Shown piece after piece: positions 60,380 to 64,000 of a stretch of 64,000 nt of DNA (positions within the stretch are counted from its first letter, which is position 1; every line of letters starts with the position of its first letter). The notes under the pieces were generated by a model. It did no database searches and was not told the origin of the DNA. It worked only from the letters and a program-made list of their open reading frames with translations. Source of the stretch: Allobranchiibius sp. CTAmp26 (GTDB lineage: Bacteria > Actinomycetota > Actinomycetes > Actinomycetales > Dermatophilaceae); the NCBI RefSeq assembly GCF_017565405.1, contig NZ_JAGEKR010000015.1:124001-188000 (forward strand). The letters are read 5' to 3'. The translations under genes and the position numbers were made by a program.

Positions 60380-60763
60380 TCAGCGCGCCAGCACTACGTC
60401 GTACGTGAGATGGGTCGCCTTCGGTGACACCGTGACCTCACGCTGCACGAGCGTCATCCGACCGGTCAGGTCGAAGAGCCGCGTGCCGCCGCCGAAGAGC
60501 ACGGGCGACAGGTGGATGCGCAGCTCGTCGACCACCCCTGCCGTCAGGCCCTGGTCGATGACGTTGGCCCCGCCCATCACCACCGCCCCGGTGCGCGCGA
60601 AGCTGCTCGCGAGGACCTCTTCATCGACGGCAGACCGCGGCTCTTCGAGGACCCAAGCGTGTACGGGCTCGCCGTCGACGCCGAGCCCGTTCACCAGGTC
60701 CGCGCCCGGCGCTGTCAAGTAACCGTCCAGTGAGATCGAGATGTCGGCGACTACCTTGCCCAT
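60380..60763 (-). CDS. DHFR/RibD-family protein with internal deletion
   Basis: 127 residues from ATG 60763 (MGKVVADISISLDGYL). Family members of this YyaP/RibD-like group are ~190-210 residues. Here the N-terminal part up to RTGAVVMG is joined directly to GGANVIDQGLTAGVVDELRIHLSPVLFGGG, skipping about 70 residues that normally contain the central strands and part of the cofactor site. The frame is preserved, so it may be translated but is probably inactive as a reductase. Convergent pseudogenisation or a compact variant are both possible. Confidence 0.75.
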   Translation of the reverse strand: MGKVVADISISLDGYLTAPGADLVNGLGVDGEPVHAWVLEEPRSAVDEEVLASSFARTGAVVMGGANVIDQGLTAGVVDELRIHLSPVLFGGGTRLFDLTGRMTLVQREVTVSPKATHLTYDVVLAR

Positions 60764-60859
60764 GCTCACTCCCGGTGTGCGCTCGTCCGCTGCTCGCTGA
60801 ACGCTAGGGAACCCGGGCCGGCGAGGAAGGCCCTCCGCGGATCCCGCCCTCGGTCGAAT

Positions 60860-60946
60860 ATCGGCCGAGCGGTCACTTTCCTGCGCTGGGCGTACGTCGG
60901 TGGGTGGGGTATCGGCCTTGCGGTCACTTCCCTGCACCCCAGGTAC
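60860..60946. repeat. Imperfect tandem pair, ATCGGCC-GCGGTCACTT unit
   Basis: A ~36-bp unit (ATCGGCCnnGCGGTCACTT, then CCTGC and TACG at its end) occurs at about 60860-60895 and 60911-60946, 51 bp apart, in the gap before the tRNA. On the minus strand it reads AAGTGACCGC-GGCCGAT. It looks like a dispersed intergenic repeat rather than coding sequence. Confidence 0.6.
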
Positions 60947-60971
60947 GGCAGAACCACCCCGGACAGCAAGA

Positions 60972-60997
60972 ATCCCCGGGCCGTGTGGCCCGGGGAT
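60972..60997 (-). terminator. Terminator after the initiator tRNA
   Basis: Perfect stem ATCCCCGGGCC / GGCCCGGGGAT with a 4-nt loop (GTGT), 15 bp downstream of the tRNA 3' end on the minus strand. Confidence 0.85.
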
Positions 60998-61012
60998 TTC
61001 TCGTTGACGCGT

Positions 61013-61089
61013 TGGTAGCGGGGGCAGGATTTGAACCTGCGACCTCCGGGTTATGAGCCCGGCGAGCTACCGAGCTGCTCCACCCCGCG
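61013..61089 (-). tRNA. Initiator tRNA-fMet (CAT)
   Basis: A 77-nt cloverleaf beginning CGCGGGGTGGAGCAG and ending with encoded CCA. The anticodon CAT (61053-61055) sits on a stem with the three G-C pairs typical of initiators (GGG...CCC). Position 1 is C opposite U72, the unpaired acceptor end that marks initiator tRNA in actinobacteria. Confidence 0.95.
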
Positions 61090-61140
61090 TCGGTGAGATC
61101 AGCTTACGGGAGGGCCGCCGTGCCGCAAAATCGAGCCGAA

Positions 61141-63744
61141 CTAAGGGGCCGTCGAGAGATCCGTGAGCGCGTCCTGCAGCGTCGCTCCCCACCGCAGTCG
61201 GCCGCCGAAGCCGACCACGACCGCCTTGAGCACCGGGTAGGCGCTTCCCTCGGCCACCACGTACAGCGGTTCGATCTGCAGTATCCCGCCTGCCGCTGGC
61301 AGGGTGAGCAGGTCGCCCTTGCTCACCACCGCCTTCTGGCGCGACTGCGTGATGAAGAACTGGCTGAGTGTGCCGGGCATGCTCGAGGAGCGCTGCGCCG
61401 AGGAGTTCAGGTCGTCCTGGAACTGTCCTGGACCGCGCGCCGAGCCGCTGATCCGTAGCAGCGTCAGCCGGCCGTACCCCGCGCCGACCTGGCCGGGCGT
61501 CGTCCCGTGGTCGGACCCGGCCACCAGGTAGCCGGTGGCCTGGCCCGTGCCGTCCTCCCCGACGTACGTCGAGGTGAGCGCGTACCCGGGGCCGGACGCG
61601 CCGGGCAACGTGACCGGTTGGTAGTACGAGGGTTGCGGCACACCGGCGCCGGTCGTCGGGTCGACCGGCACCGACCAGTGCGCCCTCCCGTCGGCGAAGG
61701 TCGCACGGTCGCTCACGTGGTACGCGGCGAGCACCGTGCGCTGCATCTCGAATTGACCCTGGGGATACCGCACCTGCGAGAGCACCGCGGCCGGCAGCTG
61801 CGAGCGCGGCCGCACCGTGCCCGGGAAGACCTTCTCCCAGGCCCGCAGGACCGGTTCGCTGCTGTCCCAGGCGTAGAGCCGTACGGTCCCGTCGTACGCG
61901 TCGACCGTGGCCTTCACCGAGGCGCGCAGGTAGTTGATCGGCCGGCCGAGTGCGCCGGACGCGGTGGTCAGCGGCTGGTGCTCGGAGTAGGGGTAGTGGT
62001 CGGAGGTGGTGTAGCCGTCGACGACCCACAGGGTGTGAGCGCCGGACTGCACCGGGTAGGCGTCGTCGTCGACGGACAACCAGGGCGCGACCTGCCGCAC
62101 CCGGTCCACGGGATCACGCTCGTAGATCACCCGAGACGACGTGCTGACGGCCCTGGAGGTCAGCAGATCCAGCGACCGGAACTTCGCGGCGTACGCGAGC
62201 CGGCGCAGCACTCCCCCCAACGCGACCCCGCCCCGCCCGTCGTACCGGAATCCGGTGCTTGCCGTGCCGTCGGCCTCGATCGGCTTGCCGCCCACGACCG
62301 AGTACGACGGCAGTCCCGCACCGAAGTAGATGCGACTGCGGGAGGCGGCGGAGTCGGTCAGGAACGACGGCGCGCCACCCGCGGTCGTGACGTCGGCGCG
62401 GGCGGTCACCACCCCCGTGCCGTGCGTGTAGATCAGGTGCTGACCGACCCAATCCCGTCTGTTCGCAGGCAGACCCGATACGTCGACGCCCCGCGCGCCG
62501 ACGACCGTCGGCATGGCCGCGGTGCCACTTCCGGTGCGGCCGACGTCGAGCCCCCCGAACGCCGCGGGGGGCGTGAGCCCCTGCAGCTGCTGGAAGGCAT
62601 TGGTCACGACCGTCGGGTCCAGTACCGGCGCGCCGGCCGCGGCCGCCGCGAGCCCCGCCGTCGGGGTGGCACCGGCGGTGTAGTCGCGCACGGTCACGTC
62701 CGAGACGCCGTACGCCGTGCGCGTGCCGTCGATCTGCCGCTGCAGGTAGGTCGCCTCGCTCGCCGAGCGGATCGAGCTGCCGCGGACCGCCGACAGGATC
62801 TCGGGGTAGATGCCGCCGAAGGCCACGGCGGTGGCCATCAGCATCGACACCGCGGCGGCCGGCCACCGCCAGCTGCGCGTACGCAAGGTGATCAGGAACG
62901 CGAGCGCCGTGAGCACGGCGGCGCAGGCGAGGATCGCGTGCACCGGCAGCGTCGACCGCACGTCGGTGTCGTCGACGCCGGTGATCGTGCGGCCGGTGCG
63001 GTAGACCAGCGCGTACCGGCCCCACCACCATCCGGCGGCGCGCACCAGCAGCAGGGCCAGGGCGAGCAGACACAGGTGTCGCCGGGCGACCCGGGTGACG
63101 GTGAGTCTGCCCTCGGTGACGGTGATGCCGCCGTAGATGTAGTGGGTCACGGTGGCCAGCACCAGCGCCAGGATCAGGATCACCGTGCCGAAGCCGATGA
63201 GCATCTCGATGAACGGCATCGTGAAGACGTAGAAGCCGATGTCACGGTGGAACTGCGGGTCGGTCTGCCCGAAACTCTGTCGCGCCCACCACAGCAGCGG
63301 CGTCTGCCACTGACTCGAGGCGCTGACCCCGGTGAGCACTGCGAGCAGCAGCGGCACGATCGCGAACGCCGCACGGCGGAACGGCTCGATCGCCACGCGG
63401 TAACGGTGCATCGCCTCACCGGCGGCGTCCGGCACCCGGATCGGCCGGTAACGGTAGGCGAGCCACACGCTGCCGTGGCACAGCACCTCGACCAGCAGGA
63501 AGCCCGCGGCGAAGAGCGCCGCACGGGTGCGCAGCTCCACGCCGTACACCCCGGCGTACTGCAGGTTCTCGAACCACAGGTGCTGGGTCCACAGGTTCAC
63601 CGCGATGTTGCCGCCGACGAGCACGGCGACGACGGTGACGGTGAGCCGCAGCAGCGAGTGCCGTCGGCGATCCAGCCGCGGCAGGGCGCGCACGTCGGAG
63701 GATCCGGCGCCTCCGGAGCGCCCGGAACCGTCCGCAGCACTCAT
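61141..63744 (-). CDS. UPF0182-family large membrane protein
   Basis: 867 residues from ATG 63744. Seven N-terminal membrane helices (~28-330; LRLTVTVVAVLVGGNIAVNLW first) are followed by a large extracytoplasmic domain with family motifs TYLQRQIDGTRTAYGV, YTHGTGVV, RIYFGAGLPSYSVVG and LRASVKATVDAYDGTVRLYAWD. The family is conserved in actinobacteria (for example M. tuberculosis Rv3193c) and of unknown function. Family members often run to ~980 residues because of an acidic C-terminal tail missing here. It is divergent from the PPA1309 gene, its usual neighbour. Confidence 0.93.
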   Translation of the reverse strand: MSAADGSGRSGGAGSSDVRALPRLDRRRHSLLRLTVTVVAVLVGGNIAVNLWTQHLWFENLQYAGVYGVELRTRAALFAAGFLLVEVLCHGSVWLAYRYRPIRVPDAAGEAMHRYRVAIEPFRRAAFAIVPLLLAVLTGVSASSQWQTPLLWWARQSFGQTDPQFHRDIGFYVFTMPFIEMLIGFGTVILILALVLATVTHYIYGGITVTEGRLTVTRVARRHLCLLALALLLVRAAGWWWGRYALVYRTGRTITGVDDTDVRSTLPVHAILACAAVLTALAFLITLRTRSWRWPAAAVSMLMATAVAFGGIYPEILSAVRGSSIRSASEATYLQRQIDGTRTAYGVSDVTVRDYTAGATPTAGLAAAAAGAPVLDPTVVTNAFQQLQGLTPPAAFGGLDVGRTGSGTAAMPTVVGARGVDVSGLPANRRDWVGQHLIYTHGTGVVTARADVTTAGGAPSFLTDSAASRSRIYFGAGLPSYSVVGGKPIEADGTASTGFRYDGRGGVALGGVLRRLAYAAKFRSLDLLTSRAVSTSSRVIYERDPVDRVRQVAPWLSVDDDAYPVQSGAHTLWVVDGYTTSDHYPYSEHQPLTTASGALGRPINYLRASVKATVDAYDGTVRLYAWDSSEPVLRAWEKVFPGTVRPRSQLPAAVLSQVRYPQGQFEMQRTVLAAYHVSDRATFADGRAHWSVPVDPTTGAGVPQPSYYQPVTLPGASGPGYALTSTYVGEDGTGQATGYLVAGSDHGTTPGQVGAGYGRLTLLRISGSARGPGQFQDDLNSSAQRSSSMPGTLSQFFITQSRQKAVVSKGDLLTLPAAGGILQIEPLYVVAEGSAYPVLKAVVVGFGGRLRWGATLQDALTDLSTAP

Positions 63745-63818
63745 CGGGTCTTCCGTCCACGCACCGGGCAACGACGCCCTCAACTTAGCGGCGGGGGCGG
63801 TGCGGCACGATGGCAGGT

Positions 63819-64000
63819 ATGCCGAGTACCTCCGAGACGATCCTGCCTCCCCTGATCGAGTGCGCGGTCGACACCGAACGCCACGTCGCCGCCGCCGGTT
63901 GGGACCAGGCACCGCGTCTGTTCGCGATCGCCCGCAACGCCGGGCTGCTCGCCCGCGAACCGGCGCTCGCCGCTCAGCTCGGGGCCGCAGCACCCGACGG
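63819..64000 (+). CDS. PPA1309-family protein, 3' end off window
   Basis: The first ~60 residues (MPSTSETILPPLIECAVDTERHVAAAGWDQAPRLFAIARNAG and on) match the start of the actinobacterial PPA1309 family, which typically has ERHVAAAGWDQPPRLFAL. An in-frame ATG at 63810 would add three residues. The function is unknown. Divergent neighbour of UPF0182, as in other actinobacteria. Confidence 0.82.
   Translation, partial: MPSTSETILPPLIECAVDTERHVAAAGWDQAPRLFAIARNAGLLAREPALAAQLGAAAPD

Overview
The window is chromosomal DNA of a high-GC actinobacterium. Evidence: a sigR-rsrA pair beside the actinobacterial small ribosomal protein bL37, an F420-dependent glucose-6-phosphate dehydrogenase plus other F420/LLM-type oxidoreductases, an actinobacterial FtsE-FtsX-SmpB-PrfB block, a UPF0182/PPA1309 pair, an FHA-FtsK/EccC-like ATPase, and dense gene packing with many 4-nt start/stop overlaps. 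I lean towards order Micrococcales (Dermacoccaceae or Intrasporangiaceae type), but sequence inspection alone does not fix the genus.

Layout. 1-2.5 kb: two overlapping membrane HD-domain genes preceded by a tiny ORF encoding a repeated FTGWIP peptide. 2.9-4.1 kb: bL37, then the redox sigma/anti-sigma pair sigR-rsrA. 4.1-11.6 kb: fgd, an alpha/beta hydrolase and a SRAP-domain protein on the minus strand; then aroA-rsgA-FUSC-hisN, a tight plus-strand operon. 11.7-17.1 kb: a PLP aminotransferase of the GabT type, a PRC-barrel pair and an M16 peptidase pair. 17.2-21.9 kb: type II NADH dehydrogenase, divergent from an FHA protein and an FHA-ABC transporter. 21.9-27.1 kb: prfB, ftsE, ftsX, an M23 peptidase and smpB, all minus strand. 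27.2-30.6 kb: a frameshifted membrane-protein gene and a NarL-type two-component system.

30.7-46.2 kb is a tad (Flp pilus) locus on the minus strand: cpaF-tadB-tadC-[island]-flp-tadE-tadE-tadG. It is split by a 10.9-kb integrated element (about 32,313-43,189). The element carries a serine integrase, an HUH-type replication initiator, and a head/packaging gene set: terminase, portal, MuF-like protein, scaffold, HK97-type capsid, connector, head closure, gp10-like protein, tail-terminator-like protein and HNH nuclease. I see no tail tube, tape measure, baseplate, lysis or repressor gene. This resembles a capsid-forming phage satellite (cf-PICI-like). The insertion point can be reconstructed to the base: the element entered the tadC 3' end at an AA/TT dinucleotide. 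The last 12 native TadC codons (FAIYPGLSSLNL) now sit at the far end next to flp, and TadC ends in five element-encoded residues instead.

46.4-64 kb: a 1371-residue FHA-FtsK/EccC-like ATPase, small stress and membrane proteins, three LLM flavin/F420 oxidoreductases with an acyl-CoA ligase and a PPOX protein, a response regulator/histidine kinase/EthD operon with a CRP-type box at its start codon, an internally deleted DHFR-family gene, initiator tRNA-Met, UPF0182, and the start of a PPA1309-family gene.
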